A stretch of 64,000 bases of DNA from Rhodospirillales bacterium (lineage in GTDB: Bacteria > Pseudomonadota > Alphaproteobacteria > Rhodospirillales > Defluviicoccaceae), in assembly GCA_016793925.1 (NCBI GenBank), contig JAEULH010000035.1:37566-101565 (forward strand), in the 5' to 3' direction. The notes beneath the pieces are model-generated. The model worked only from the letters and a program-made list of their open reading frames with translations. It had not been told where the DNA came from and ran no database searches. Made by a program: the position numbers and the translations under genes. Below, in pieces: positions 1 to 8,324 of this stretch. How positions within the stretch are numbered: position 1 is the first letter of the stretch; each line of letters begins with the position of its first letter.

Positions 1-472
1 TGAGATCGAGGATCGTCTCCAGCGTCGCAAGCAGCGAAGCCGCAGGCACCGGCTGGCCGGTCTGCAGCGTCACCGCGCCCTGGACGCGCGGATCGATGAC
101 GTAATTGTAGCCGAGCGTGTCGCCGAGAACGGCCTTGATCACCTCCTGCAAATCGGCGTTGACGAAGTTCAGCGTGATTTCGCCTTCCGGCGTCGACTGG
201 CGCTGCACCCCGGCGCCGGTGGGCGGATTCGCCAGCGTATTGGTTCCGGGAAAGAGGCTTGGAGGTTTGCGCGGCTCGTTCGCCTTGTCCGGGAGCACAG
301 GTCCCGAGCCGTACGCGCCCTCCCGGCGCACGGCGCCGGTCTCGGTCGGCGTCGGCGCGCCGAGCGTCTCCTGCGGGGGGACGGGCTTCGGCGAGGAGCA
401 GGCGACGACGCCCAGCAGAAGGGCGCACACCACCGCCGTCCAGACGGCGGCCGTCCCACGACGACGACCCAT
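1..472 (-). CDS. gspD: Type II secretion system secretin GspD, N-terminal part (runs off the window)
   Basis: This is the first ~157 codons of an outer-membrane secretin, the channel through which the type II system exports folded proteins. The start is the ATG at 472. The N-terminus has basic residues, a hydrophobic stretch and a lipobox-like LGVVAC, so the protein is probably lipidated on Cys25. A Pro/Thr-rich linker follows (about residues 27-95). Then comes the conserved N0-domain opening ITLNFVNADLQEVIKAVLG and YNYVIDPRVQGAVTL, which is typical of GspD. The rest of the gene, including the secretin barrel, lies outside the window. PilQ or another secretin is possible, but the N0 wording and the lipoprotein start favour GspD. 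Confidence 0.85.
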   Translation of the reverse strand, partial: MGRRRGTAAVWTAVVCALLLGVVACSSPKPVPPQETLGAPTPTETGAVRREGAYGSGPVLPDKANEPRKPPSLFPGTNTLANPPTGAGVQRQSTPEGEITLNFVNADLQEVIKAVLGDTLGYNYVIDPRVQGAVTLQTGQPVPAASLLATLETILDL

Positions 473-794
473 CAAGAGGCCAGATCCAAACGTGCGAACC
501 TTGTCTCGGACCGCAGCCGCCGACGCGGCGGAGCGGAACCGCTGCGACGTCCAGGGTACCGCGCTAGTCATTGCGCGCTGTATCGACAATCATCGCGCCA
601 ATATTGTGACGACCACAGCACGAACCTGCAACGAAGAGTAACCCCGTGCCAGATCGGACACCACCACGGGCTTGCAAGTAGGCCCGACTTTTGCGGCGGA
701 GCGCGACCTTTCTGTCATAGACACGTCAAGTTGCCTGCGCGTAATGTGTGCGCCCGCTCACCCGAAACTCGCCCAGTCTCCAGCGTCGCAAGCC
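473..794. other. Intergenic region between divergent gspD and eipB
   Basis: This 322-base divergent spacer has no convincing gene. A weak rightward promoter candidate for eipB is TAGACA at 718-723, an 18-base spacer, then TAATGT at 742-747. It matches the -35 consensus well and the -10 consensus poorly. No clear leftward promoter for gspD was found. Confidence 0.35.
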
Positions 795-1598
795 ATGCCT
801 CCAATCATCTTCAATGTGTCTCTTGCGGCTTGTCTTGCGGCGACGGTCATCGCGCCGGCCAGCGCGGATGTGGTTCTGTCCCCCCACCAGGCTGTCTACC
901 GGATGGCATTGGCGCCGGGGAGTCATACCATCGATATTACCGCCGCTGAAGGCTTGATGGTCTATCGCGTCGCGCGCGAGTGCGGCGGCTGGACGGTCGA
1001 GAACCATACCGTCATCCGCTACCTGCAGGAGGATGGCGATACGGTGGAGGACAAATGGGCGTTCGTCAGCTGGGAGTCGGAGGACGGTCTGGGTTATCGC
1101 TTCCGGGTGATCCACAAGAACGGCGATGATGCAGGCCGGATCGAAGGGGTCGCGAGCCTCGATCGGGCCGGTGGCGGCGGCGTCGCCCACTACACCGCTC
1201 CGGAAGAGGTGGACGTCGAACTTCCCGAAGGCACGCTGTTCCCGACCGCGCATTTGCGCCGTCTGATCGAAGCGGCGCAGAACGGCGAAAAGAGGCTGAC
1301 CCGGGTGGTCTTCGACGGAACGACGGAGGATAACCCCTATCTCGTCAACGTCATGATTGCTCCGGGGCAGCGCCAGGAGAAGCCGCTTGCGCAGGTTCTG
1401 GGCGCGCCGCCCTCCGCGTCCTTTTGGACGCGCGGCGCGTTCTACCCGTACTTTGCCAACAGCGAGACCCCCGACTTCGAGATGACCATTCAGTTGCGCG
1501 CCGACGGGATCGCCGAGCGGATGGAGCAGGATTTCGACGACCTGGGCCTGAGCGGAACCTTGCTCGGCGTTCAACTCCTGCCGTATCCGGACTGCTGA
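795..1598 (+). CDS. eipB: EipB-type periplasmic envelope-integrity protein (DUF1849)
   Basis: This 267-residue exported protein belongs to the alphaproteobacterial EipB/DUF1849 family. EipB folds as a periplasmic beta-spiral and is needed for envelope integrity in Brucella. The start chosen is the ATG at 795, which gives a clean signal peptide ending near PASADVV. The frame stays open further upstream, but that stretch does not look like a signal sequence. The mature protein has two cysteines, one in RECGGW and one at the extreme C-terminus (PYPDC). They match the conserved disulfide pair reported for EipB. It is transcribed alone and converges on the ROK kinase gene. The exact molecular role of the family is unknown. 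Confidence 0.85.
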   Translation: MPPIIFNVSLAACLAATVIAPASADVVLSPHQAVYRMALAPGSHTIDITAAEGLMVYRVARECGGWTVENHTVIRYLQEDGDTVEDKWAFVSWESEDGLGYRFRVIHKNGDDAGRIEGVASLDRAGGGGVAHYTAPEEVDVELPEGTLFPTAHLRRLIEAAQNGEKRLTRVVFDGTTEDNPYLVNVMIAPGQRQEKPLAQVLGAPPSASFWTRGAFYPYFANSETPDFEMTIQLRADGIAERMEQDFDDLGLSGTLLGVQLLPYPDC

Positions 1599-1636
1599 GC
1601 GCACCTTTCTCACCGGGCTCCACCTCAGACCTTGCG

Positions 1637-2617
1637 TCAGTTCGGCCACAGCCAGGCGGCGCCGCGCACGCCGCTGGAATCGCCGTGACGGTTGCGCCTC
1701 AGCGCCGTCGCCACGTGGTCGGAGAAGACCCAGCGGCGCCACAGGCGCGGCACGTCGTCGTAGAGCCGGGAGATGTTGGACAGGCCGCCGCCGAGGACGA
1801 TGACGTCCGGATCGAGGACGTTGATCACCGACGCCAGCGCTCGCGCCAGCCGCTCGGCATAGCCGGCGAGGCCGGCTGTCGCGGCCGGGTCGCCGGCCTC
1901 CGCAAGGGCGGTGATGGCGGCCGCATCCGGATCGGCGGCGAGGACGCCTTCGGTCGCGACCGCCGTCGCGTCGCCCGACCCGCGCACCGCATCCGGCACT
2001 GCATGCCTTCCGGCGGCGCGCGCGTAGGCGCGGGCGAGGCCCACCCCCGAGAGATAGGTTTCGATGCATCCCCTCAGGCCGCAGTAGCATGGCTCGCCTG
2101 GCGGGTCTTCGTCCTGCGGCCAGGGCATCGGGTTGTGCCCCCATTCGCCGGCGATGGCGTTCGCGCCCGTCCAGGCTCGGCGTTCGATGGCGATGCCGCC
2201 GCCGACGCCGGTGCCCAGGATCACGCCGAAGACGACGCGACCGCCGGCGCCCGCGCCATCGACGGCTTCGGAGACGGCGAAGCAGTTGGCGTCGTTGGCC
2301 ACGCGCACCGGTCGCGCGAGGCGTTCGCCAAGATCGCGGTCCAGCGGATGGCCGATGAGCCAGGTGGCGTTGGCGTTCTTGACGACGCCGGTCGTGGGCG
2401 ATATGGCGCCGGGAATGCCGACGCCGACGGTCGCCGGCGGGTCTCCAGCGCGGCCTCCGACGCTCTCCAGCCGGGCAACCAGGCCGACGATCGCGTCAAG
2501 CGTCTTGCGGTAGTCGCCGCGCGGCGTCGGAACGCGCAGGCGGACGCCTTCGCCGCCGCGCTCGTCGATCACGATGCCTTCGATCTTGCTGCCGCCGAGA
2601 TCGATGCCGATCCTCAT
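1637..2617 (-). CDS. ROK-family sugar kinase, Mak/fructokinase-like
   Basis: This 326-residue cytosolic kinase is predicted to phosphorylate a hexose, most likely fructose, with ATP. The phosphate-binding motif DLGGSK is at residues 6-11. The catalytic aspartate is D109 in VANDANC. The ROK zinc site is complete: H161 in GEWGHNP and C177, C179 and C184 in CYCGLRGCIE. The EWGHNP...CYCG...GCIETYLSG wording is closest to E. coli Mak (manno(fructo)kinase). The start is the ATG at 2617, in front of the conserved MRIGIDLGG. The SqrR-like regulator lies 38 bases upstream on the same strand. Glucokinase or N-acetylhexosamine kinase specificity cannot be excluded. Confidence 0.85.
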   Translation of the reverse strand: MRIGIDLGGSKIEGIVIDERGGEGVRLRVPTPRGDYRKTLDAIVGLVARLESVGGRAGDPPATVGVGIPGAISPTTGVVKNANATWLIGHPLDRDLGERLARPVRVANDANCFAVSEAVDGAGAGGRVVFGVILGTGVGGGIAIERRAWTGANAIAGEWGHNPMPWPQDEDPPGEPCYCGLRGCIETYLSGVGLARAYARAAGRHAVPDAVRGSGDATAVATEGVLAADPDAAAITALAEAGDPAATAGLAGYAERLARALASVINVLDPDVIVLGGGLSNISRLYDDVPRLWRRWVFSDHVATALRRNRHGDSSGVRGAAWLWPN

Positions 2618-2655
2618 CGCGGCCGCTCGGACCCTCTCGATCCCCTGGCCGGCGC

Positions 2656-3039
2656 TCAGGAAGACAGCATGACCGTGCCGGCGCCGAGGGCGTGCTCCCC
2701 GGCAGCCGCAACGGCGGCTGCGTGGCCCTGCTCGAACTCGGCGCAATAGAGTTGGTACAGCGTGGCTATGACCGCCGCGGCCTCAACGCCGGCGAGCGAG
2801 TAATAGATCGTCTGTGCCGCGCGCCGGGTCTGTACCAGGTTGTCGCGTCGCAGCCGAGCCAGATGCTGCGACAGCGCCGATTGGCTCAGACCGATCAGGC
2901 GCTCGAGTTCGCCCACCGAGCGCTCGCCCTTGGCGAGTTGGCAGAGCACCATGAGCCGGTGGGTGTTGCCCATGGCCTTTAGAAGCGCGCTGGCGCGAGC
3001 CGCGCTGGCGCGCATGGTTTCGAGATCGACCGTCTCCAC
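2656..3039 (-). CDS. ArsR-family repressor of the SqrR/BigR persulfide-sensing type
   Basis: This 127-residue winged-helix regulator starts at the GTG at 3039, with GGGAGA a few bases upstream. The helix-turn-helix is around SVGELERLIGLSQSALSQHL. Two cysteines, C33 (MVLCQLAKGE) and C99 (LYQLYCAEF), are 66 residues apart. This is the spacing of the dithiol pair that forms a polysulfide bridge in SqrR (C41/C107) and BigR. The inferred role is a sulfide/persulfide-responsive repressor. The divergent neighbour is tusA, a sulfur-carrier gene, which supports a sulfur-stress role. No operator could be assigned with confidence. Confidence 0.85.
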   Translation of the reverse strand: METVDLETMRASAARASALLKAMGNTHRLMVLCQLAKGERSVGELERLIGLSQSALSQHLARLRRDNLVQTRRAAQTIYYSLAGVEAAAVIATLYQLYCAEFEQGHAAAVAAAGEHALGAGTVMLSS

Positions 3040-3371
3040 CTGCGTCTCCCTTTGCGCCCCCCGGCGCCGATGCACCAAAGGCGAACAGGCCTCCCGTCTG
3101 CCTGCCGCCCGTGCCGGGCATGTCAGGCTCACCGGATGCCATCGCGGACGGATGGCGGTCCGAACCCGGCGACCTGCGTCTCCATGAGCATGTGATCATA
3201 GAGGGGGAAATTAAAAGATTCTACACCGTCGCTTCGCGGTCGCACAATGCGGTGCTTGCGCGTCCGGGCATTATCGGTGATCTGTGTCCGCAGCAGAGCG
3301 CCAGAGCCCATGGTCCATGGCCGCCGCGGGCCCGCCGCTCTCGGCCGGAACAACGACAAGGATACGCCGTC
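3040..3371. other. Intergenic region between the SqrR-like gene and tusA
   Basis: This is a 332-base divergent spacer. The only markedly AT-rich patch is at about 3194-3224, around ATAGAGGGGGAAATTAAAAG. It is the likeliest promoter/operator area, but no clean palindrome or -35/-10 pair is visible. Open frames crossing it are extensions of tusA or antisense shadows and look non-coding. Confidence 0.4.
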
Positions 3372-3599
3372 TTGGCCGAACACGTGCTCGACGCCCGCGG
3401 CCTGCAATGTCCCCTGCCGGTGCTGCGCGCGAACAAGATCATGAAGGGGCTGGCCGTCGGCGCCGAGCTGGAAGTGCTGGCGAGCGATCCGGCCGCACCC
3501 CAGGACTTCGTCAGCTACGCCAGGACCACCGGCCACGTGCTGGTCGACAGCCGCGCCGACGCTGGTGTCTTCACCATCGTCTTGCGCAAGGCCGGCTGA
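3372..3599 (+). CDS. tusA: TusA-family sulfur carrier protein
   Basis: This 75-residue TusA/SirA-like protein accepts persulfide sulfur on a single cysteine and passes it to tRNA thiolation, molybdenum-cofactor or sulfur-oxidation enzymes. The family motif is LDARGLQCPLPVLRA, with the active cysteine at residue 13 in the Cys-Pro motif. The start is a TTG at 3372, preceded by AAGGA about 10 bases upstream. A GTG at 3384 is a shorter alternative. It is divergent from the SqrR-like repressor gene and converges on the phosphodiesterase gene with only 10 bases between stop codons. TusA next to a persulfide sensor suggests a role in sulfide or persulfide trafficking. Confidence 0.88.
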   Translation: MAEHVLDARGLQCPLPVLRANKIMKGLAVGAELEVLASDPAAPQDFVSYARTTGHVLVDSRADAGVFTIVLRKAG

Positions 3600-3609
3600 A
3601 CGGGTCGGC

Positions 3610-4647
3610 TCAACCGTCGCGGTGGCCGATGGCACGGCAAGCGCGCACCCCGGCCTCGACATTGTCGGTAAAGAAGCCGTCGATCCCGGCGGCAAGGAAG
3701 GCCGCGAGTTCGCCGTCCAGGTCGCCCGGCGCCGTCGCCGGTCCGGGCCGGCGATACTGCGCCGGGAGAAAGCAGTTCTCCGCCCGGAACGTGTAGGGAT
3801 GGACGAGAAGACCCGCGGCGTGGGCGTCGGCGACGAACGCGCTCGTTCGGGCGATGTCCAGGCCGCCGTCATCGCGAAGCGGGATGATGAAGCGGTTCTT
3901 TTCCGGGCCGACGCCGGCGGCGTAGCCGGCGACGGTCTTGAGCCCCGTCGCCGTCGCCATCTCGGCGTAGGTTGTCGCGCCGCCGTTTGCCTGGACGTCG
4001 AACGGCTTGCCCTCGGTCCCCAGGAGCTGGATGAGAGGCAGGCCGGTCATCCCGGCAAGCGCCCTGAGGTTGCCGATTTCGAATGACTGGATGAAGACCG
4101 CCGCGTCCGGGCCGGCGAAGCCATGACGCGCCAGGGCTTCAAGCAGGGGCCTCTCCATCGCCAGGCCGGCGTCGGCGAAGTGGGTCGGATGCTTGGTTTC
4201 CGGATAGACGCCGATGGTGCGGCCGCTTTCTGCGGCGAGCGCCGCCGCCAGTTCGAGGATCTCGTCGAAGGTCGGAACGGCGAAGCGGCCGTTGAACATC
4301 GCGTTGCGCGGGCGGACCTCCGCGATACGCTCGATGGCGCGCAGGGTCCTGATCTCGGCCAGGGTGAAGTCCTCGCTGAACCAGCCCTCGACGCTCACGC
4401 CATCGACCGACCTGCGCGTTCTGCGAGCCGCGAATTCGGGATGGTCGGCAACGTCTGTGGTCAGGTTGAGGACGTTGTCATGCCGGGCGATCAGAACACC
4501 GTCCCTGGTCATGACCAGATCGGGCTCGATGTAGTCGGCGCCCAGGCGCGCCGCTATGGCGTACGCCTCCAGCGTGTGCTCCGGCACCAGGGCGCTGGCG
4601 CCGCGGTGGGCGATGATCAGACAGCGACGCTCCGCCTGCGCGCGCAT
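3610..4647 (-). CDS. Glycerophosphodiester phosphodiesterase (GlpQ/UgpQ family)
   Basis: This 345-residue enzyme hydrolyses deacylated phospholipids (glycerophosphodiesters) to glycerol-3-phosphate and an alcohol. The TIM-barrel GDPD signature is complete: catalytic H14 in IAHRGAS, the metal-binding E-x-D in YIEPDLVMT, the second catalytic histidine in LIARHDNVL, and EIRTLRA further on. The 50-residue insertion after the HD motif and the overall length fit the periplasmic GlpQ group. No signal peptide is visible, however, so it may be cytosolic. It starts 12 bases after the midA stop and is the last gene of the leftward hldD-lgt-midA-gdpD run. Confidence 0.88.
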   Translation of the reverse strand: MRAQAERRCLIIAHRGASALVPEHTLEAYAIAARLGADYIEPDLVMTRDGVLIARHDNVLNLTTDVADHPEFAARRTRRSVDGVSVEGWFSEDFTLAEIRTLRAIERIAEVRPRNAMFNGRFAVPTFDEILELAAALAAESGRTIGVYPETKHPTHFADAGLAMERPLLEALARHGFAGPDAAVFIQSFEIGNLRALAGMTGLPLIQLLGTEGKPFDVQANGGATTYAEMATATGLKTVAGYAAGVGPEKNRFIIPLRDDGGLDIARTSAFVADAHAAGLLVHPYTFRAENCFLPAQYRRPGPATAPGDLDGELAAFLAAGIDGFFTDNVEAGVRACRAIGHRDG

Positions 4648-4659
4648 CGACGCTGGCCG

Positions 4660-5766
4660 CTAGATCGGACCGTCGGTCGCGACAAAGCCCGGCAGCGCAG
4701 GCAGCTCGGCGTTGGCGATGACGAAGGCCTTGAACAGTAGGCCCATGCCGGCCGGGTGGACCAGCCGCCGAACCGCGCCGAGAATGGCCTGGAACTGGTC
4801 CGGCGGCGCCCCCAGGAACAGCGCTTCGGCTCGCCGATCGATGCCGAGGCGACCGAGGAACAGGCCCTGTGGGATCGGCCCGAGGGCCCGCGCGCCGGCG
4901 CTCGCGACCGCCGTTGTGAGTGCGCCGAAGTCGACATGGTGGGAGAGGTCGGTCTCCCCCGGGTGGTCGAGGATGCCGTGGAACTCGTGCCGGCGAACGG
5001 CCTGCAGGGTGTCGCCGGCCGTGCTCGCGCTGTGGCCGTAGTCGACGATCAGCGCCGCCCCGCCTTGACCGGCGACCCGGCGGGCGATGTCCGCGGCGAG
5101 CGCCTCGCCGGCCGGGCTGACCTCGACCACGTCGCCTTCGACAACGTCGGCCAGGCTGAGCGGGAGGCGCAAGGGAAACGCCGGCTTGAGCGTGAATTGC
5201 AACGTCGCCTTGTCGTCGCCGAGGCCGATGCGCCGTTCCTGCCAGCCGGCGCCGATCTTTACGTACTGCTTCATCGGCAGGGCGTCGAAGAACTCGTTGG
5301 CGAGGATGATCGCCGGGCGAGGCGGAACGCCGGCGAGCTCGTCGTGCCATGACGGCGCCCGAGCCAGGCGCAGATTTTCCAGCGCATCCGCCTGCTTGCG
5401 CCGCAGGGCGCGGCTGGTTTCGACGAGATGCACCTGCAGGGCGGCGTCAAAGTCCGGGGCGAACTGCTTGATCGCCCGGAGCGCGTCGGCGAGCAGCGTC
5501 CCGCGGCCGGGGCCCAGCTCGATCAGGTCGACCGGATCCGGTCGACCCATCGCCGTCCACACGCCCGCGCACCAGGCCCCGATGAGCTCGCCGAAGACCT
5601 GGGAGATTTCCGGCGCGGTGACGAAATCGCCGGCGCGGCCGAGCGGATCGCGGGTGGTGTAATAGCCCCACTGCGGGTGGCTGAGGGCATCGACCATGAA
5701 GTCGGAGAGGCTGATGGCGCCCTCTTCGACAATGCGTTGGGCGAGGTGGGCAACGAGCGGAGACAC
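4660..5766 (-). CDS. MidA/NDUFAF7-family SAM-dependent methyltransferase
   Basis: This 368-residue class I methyltransferase belongs to the MidA (DUF185) family. Its mitochondrial member NDUFAF7 dimethylates an arginine of a complex I subunit. The family opening is visible (DFMVDALSHPQWGYYTTRDP, then GDFVTAPEISQVFGELIGAW). The SAM-binding motif is LIELGPGRGTL, followed by VDYGHS and the C-terminal MGLLFKAFV. The start is a GTG at 5766, with an AAGAAGGT stretch 10-15 bases upstream. It begins 6 bases after the lgt stop, so the two are probably co-translated. A role in complex I assembly is inferred from the mitochondrial relative. Confidence 0.85.
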   Translation of the reverse strand: MSPLVAHLAQRIVEEGAISLSDFMVDALSHPQWGYYTTRDPLGRAGDFVTAPEISQVFGELIGAWCAGVWTAMGRPDPVDLIELGPGRGTLLADALRAIKQFAPDFDAALQVHLVETSRALRRKQADALENLRLARAPSWHDELAGVPPRPAIILANEFFDALPMKQYVKIGAGWQERRIGLGDDKATLQFTLKPAFPLRLPLSLADVVEGDVVEVSPAGEALAADIARRVAGQGGAALIVDYGHSASTAGDTLQAVRRHEFHGILDHPGETDLSHHVDFGALTTAVASAGARALGPIPQGLFLGRLGIDRRAEALFLGAPPDQFQAILGAVRRLVHPAGMGLLFKAFVIANAELPALPGFVATDGPI

Positions 5767-5772
5767 GGCGGT

Positions 5773-6564
5773 CTACCTTCTTCTTGCGCCGAGCCAGATG
5801 AGGATCAGGCCGGCCACGATCATCGGCATCGACAGAAGTTGGCCCATTGTCGCGCCGGCGTAAAGGAAGCCGAGATTGGCGTCGGGTTGGCGGAAAAATT
5901 CGGCGAACGAGCGGAAGATGCCGTAGCCGAGGAGGAACGCGCCGGAGAGGATGCCGGCCCGGTTGCGGATGGCCTCCACCCGCCAGAGCAGATGCATCAG
6001 TACGAACAGGACCAGGCCTTCGAGAGCGGCCTGGTAGAGTTGGCTCGGGTGGCGCGGCTCCGGCCCGAAGCCGGGGAAGACCATCGCCCACGGAACGTTG
6101 CTGGGCCGTCCGACCAGCTCGCCGTTGATGAAGTTGGCGATGCGGCCCAGGCCCAGGCCGATCGGAGCCGCGCAGAAGATCAGATCCGCGAACGACAGGA
6201 TGGGCAGGCGGCGGAGGCGGCAGTACAGGACGCCGGCGACGACGACCCCCAGCAGCCCGCCATGGAACGACATGCCGCCCTTCCAGATCTGGGCGATCGC
6301 GAGCGGATTGGCGATGTAGAACTCGGTCCGATAGAACAGAACGTACCCCAGTCGCCCGCCGAGTATCACGCCTGCCGTCGCCCAGATCAGAAAATCGTCG
6401 ACGTCGAGCGGTGCGATGCGGTTGGGCGGGTACTTGGCGAGGCGACGCGCGTACTGCCAGCCGAGGATGAGCCCGAACAGGTAGGCAAGCGCATACCAGC
6501 GGATGACGAAGGGTCCGATCTCGACCAGCACCGGGTCGATGTATGGGTAGGGCAGAGCGAACAT
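5773..6564 (-). CDS. lgt: Prolipoprotein diacylglyceryl transferase
   Basis: This 263-residue polytopic inner-membrane enzyme transfers diacylglyceryl from phosphatidylglycerol to the lipobox cysteine of prelipoproteins, the first step of lipoprotein maturation. The Lgt signature GLGLGRIANFINGELVGR is present. So are the catalytic-region motifs SFHGGLLG and HPSQLYQAALEGL, and about seven hydrophobic segments. The length is normal. A GspD lipoprotein substrate is encoded in the same window. It lies 39 bases downstream of hldD and directly in front of midA on the same strand. Confidence 0.95.
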   Translation of the reverse strand: MFALPYPYIDPVLVEIGPFVIRWYALAYLFGLILGWQYARRLAKYPPNRIAPLDVDDFLIWATAGVILGGRLGYVLFYRTEFYIANPLAIAQIWKGGMSFHGGLLGVVVAGVLYCRLRRLPILSFADLIFCAAPIGLGLGRIANFINGELVGRPSNVPWAMVFPGFGPEPRHPSQLYQAALEGLVLFVLMHLLWRVEAIRNRAGILSGAFLLGYGIFRSFAEFFRQPDANLGFLYAGATMGQLLSMPMIVAGLILIWLGARRR

Positions 6565-6603
6565 CTCAGAGCCGCCGGCCGCGCTGGACGGAGCACTTCA
6601 GGG

Positions 6604-7590
6604 TCATCGGCAGGGATCCGGCGCGGCGAGGTAGCATTGAACGTACGTGGCGACGCCGTCTTCGAGGCTGGTGAAGGTGCGATCATATCCCGCCGCCCGC
6701 AGCCGGTCCATGCGCGCCTCGGTGAAGTACTGATGCTTGTCGCGAATCTGCTCCGGCGTCTGCACGAATTCGATGACCGGCGTTCGGCCGGTCGCAGCGA
6801 AGACGGCGTGGGCGAACTCAAGGAAACTGCGGGCCCGCCCGCTGCCGCAGTTGAACAGCCCGCTGACCTCGGGATGGCCCAGCAGCCAGACGACGACATC
6901 GGCGCAGTCGCCCACCCAGACAAAATCGCGCCGCTGATCGCCGTCGGCGATTCGCGGATTATGCGAGGCGAACAGACGGGCCGGCTCTCCCGCGGCGATC
7001 CTCGGATAAAGGCCGGCGACGACGCTCTTCTGCGCTCCCTTGTGCGCCTCGTTGGGGCCGTAGACGTTGAAGAACTTGAGCCCGACCCAGCGCGGCGGAG
7101 CCGGGCGACCGGCCTCGACCTCCCCGATCAGCCAGCGGTCGAAGAGATGCTTGCTCCAGCCGTAGAGGTTGAGCGGACGAAGCCGGGCCAAGGCCTCGGT
7201 CGTCGGATCGTCGTCGAACCCGCGGTCGCCGCCGCCGTAGGTTGCGGCCGACGATGCGTAGATGAACGGCACGCCGCTCCGCGCGCACCATCTCCACAGC
7301 CGCGCCGGAAGTCGGAAATTGGTCGCGACGACGCGATCGGCGTCGGCTTCGGTCGTGGACGTGACTGCGCCCATGTGGATGATGGCGGCGATCGTTCCTT
7401 CGTGCGCATCCAGAAAGTCGAACAGGTTCTCGGGATCGATAAGGTCGCCAAGCGCCCGCTTGGCGATGTTTCGCCACTTTTCGCCCTGACGCAGGCGGTC
7501 GCAGATGACGATCGGACCGCGGCCGGCCTCCTCAAGCGCCGCGGCGATGTTGGAGCCGATGAAGCCGGCGCCGCCGGTGATAACCAGCAT
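6604..7590 (-). CDS. hldD: ADP-L-glycero-D-manno-heptose 6-epimerase
   Basis: This 328-residue extended SDR epimerase makes ADP-L-glycero-D-manno-heptose for the lipopolysaccharide inner core. The Rossmann motif TGGAGFIGSN is at the N-terminus. HMGAVTSTTE, the YGWSK catalytic Tyr-Lys, and FFNVYGPNEAHKG are all HldD hallmarks. The start is the ATG at 7590, with GGGGGGA just upstream. The longer open frame upstream of it is antisense to ubiK and was not used. It heads the leftward envelope run (hldD-lgt-midA-gdpD). Its presence indicates heptose-containing LPS. Confidence 0.92.
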   Translation of the reverse strand: MLVITGGAGFIGSNIAAALEEAGRGPIVICDRLRQGEKWRNIAKRALGDLIDPENLFDFLDAHEGTIAAIIHMGAVTSTTEADADRVVATNFRLPARLWRWCARSGVPFIYASSAATYGGGDRGFDDDPTTEALARLRPLNLYGWSKHLFDRWLIGEVEAGRPAPPRWVGLKFFNVYGPNEAHKGAQKSVVAGLYPRIAAGEPARLFASHNPRIADGDQRRDFVWVGDCADVVVWLLGHPEVSGLFNCGSGRARSFLEFAHAVFAATGRTPVIEFVQTPEQIRDKHQYFTEARMDRLRAAGYDRTFTSLEDGVATYVQCYLAAPDPCR

Positions 7591-7761
7591 GATCCCCCCC
7601 AATGCGGCCGCCAGTACGCCACCAGTCCGCGCCGCCCGAGCGGGCCGCCGCGCGACATGTTTTGCGCATGGCTCACGTGCAACGCCGTGCGTTGCGCTGC
7701 GGCAACGCCCTTCCCATACTATAGAGCGCATCGTGCGTTCAATGACAGGAAGAGACCGGCA

Positions 7762-8082
7762 ATGCAGTCCAGCAATCGTTTCCTTGACGACTTGGCCAAA
7801 GTCGCCAGCGGGGCCGCGTCCGCGGTGGCGGGGGTGCGCGACGAGATCGAGGGTCTCGTACGCCAGCGCGTGGAACGGTTGGTCGGCGATCTTGATCTTG
7901 TCGGTCGCGACGAATTCGACGTCGCCAAGGCCATGGCCGCCCGCGCCCGCGCCGAACAGGAGAAGCTGGAGCAGCGGGTCAGTGCGCTCGAGGCGGCGCT
8001 GGCCGAAGCGAAGGCGGCGCCGGTCGCCGCGGTTGACGTGGAAGAAGGGCAGGGCGATGCGGAGCCGACGCCGGGACCCTAG
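7762..8082 (+). CDS. ubiK: UbiK-type ubiquinone accessory factor (BMFP domain)
   Basis: This 106-residue protein of the UbiK/BMFP (DUF526) family is predicted to assist the soluble ubiquinone-biosynthesis complex. It opens with MQSSNRFLDDLAKVASGAAS, typical of alphaproteobacterial members. A long coiled-coil C-terminal half follows (roughly residues 52-88, EQEKLEQRVSALEAALAEAK) and an acidic tail. The start is the ATG at 7762 with GGAAGAGA upstream. It is divergent from hldD and reads into ybjN and proC, a common alphaproteobacterial neighbourhood. Confidence 0.85.
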   Translation: MQSSNRFLDDLAKVASGAASAVAGVRDEIEGLVRQRVERLVGDLDLVGRDEFDVAKAMAARARAEQEKLEQRVSALEAALAEAKAAPVAAVDVEEGQGDAEPTPGP

Positions 8083-8324
8083 CGCCGGCCGCGCTGTTCT
8101 CGGGGTTGGCGGTGGCGGCGGAGGGTCGGCGTTTATCCACAAGAATCGCGCTCTGCTGAGGATGATGGTGACTTGCATGAAGCTGCGTGTTTTGTCACTC
8201 TATATCTATGACGGATTGCGTGACTACCCACAGCATATCGCGCGAAGCCTTCCGGGGCGGCTCGGGACAAGCTTGGCTTCCGGATGAAAGGCGCTGATCG
8301 CGAGGACAGGGAGAGGATAGGCAG

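Noticed and set aside
3111..3371. Rightward extension of the tusA frame by 87 codons
   Set aside because: The extension has no domain resemblance, and TusA proteins begin right at the conserved (M)-x-x-x-L-D-A-x-G-L segment. It is open only because of high GC.
5428..8082. Very long rightward open frame (over 880 codons) across midA, lgt and hldD
   Set aside because: It is antisense to three well-recognised genes and has the arginine/aspartate-rich composition of a GC-skewed shadow frame. Only its 3' end (from 7762) is real, as ubiK.
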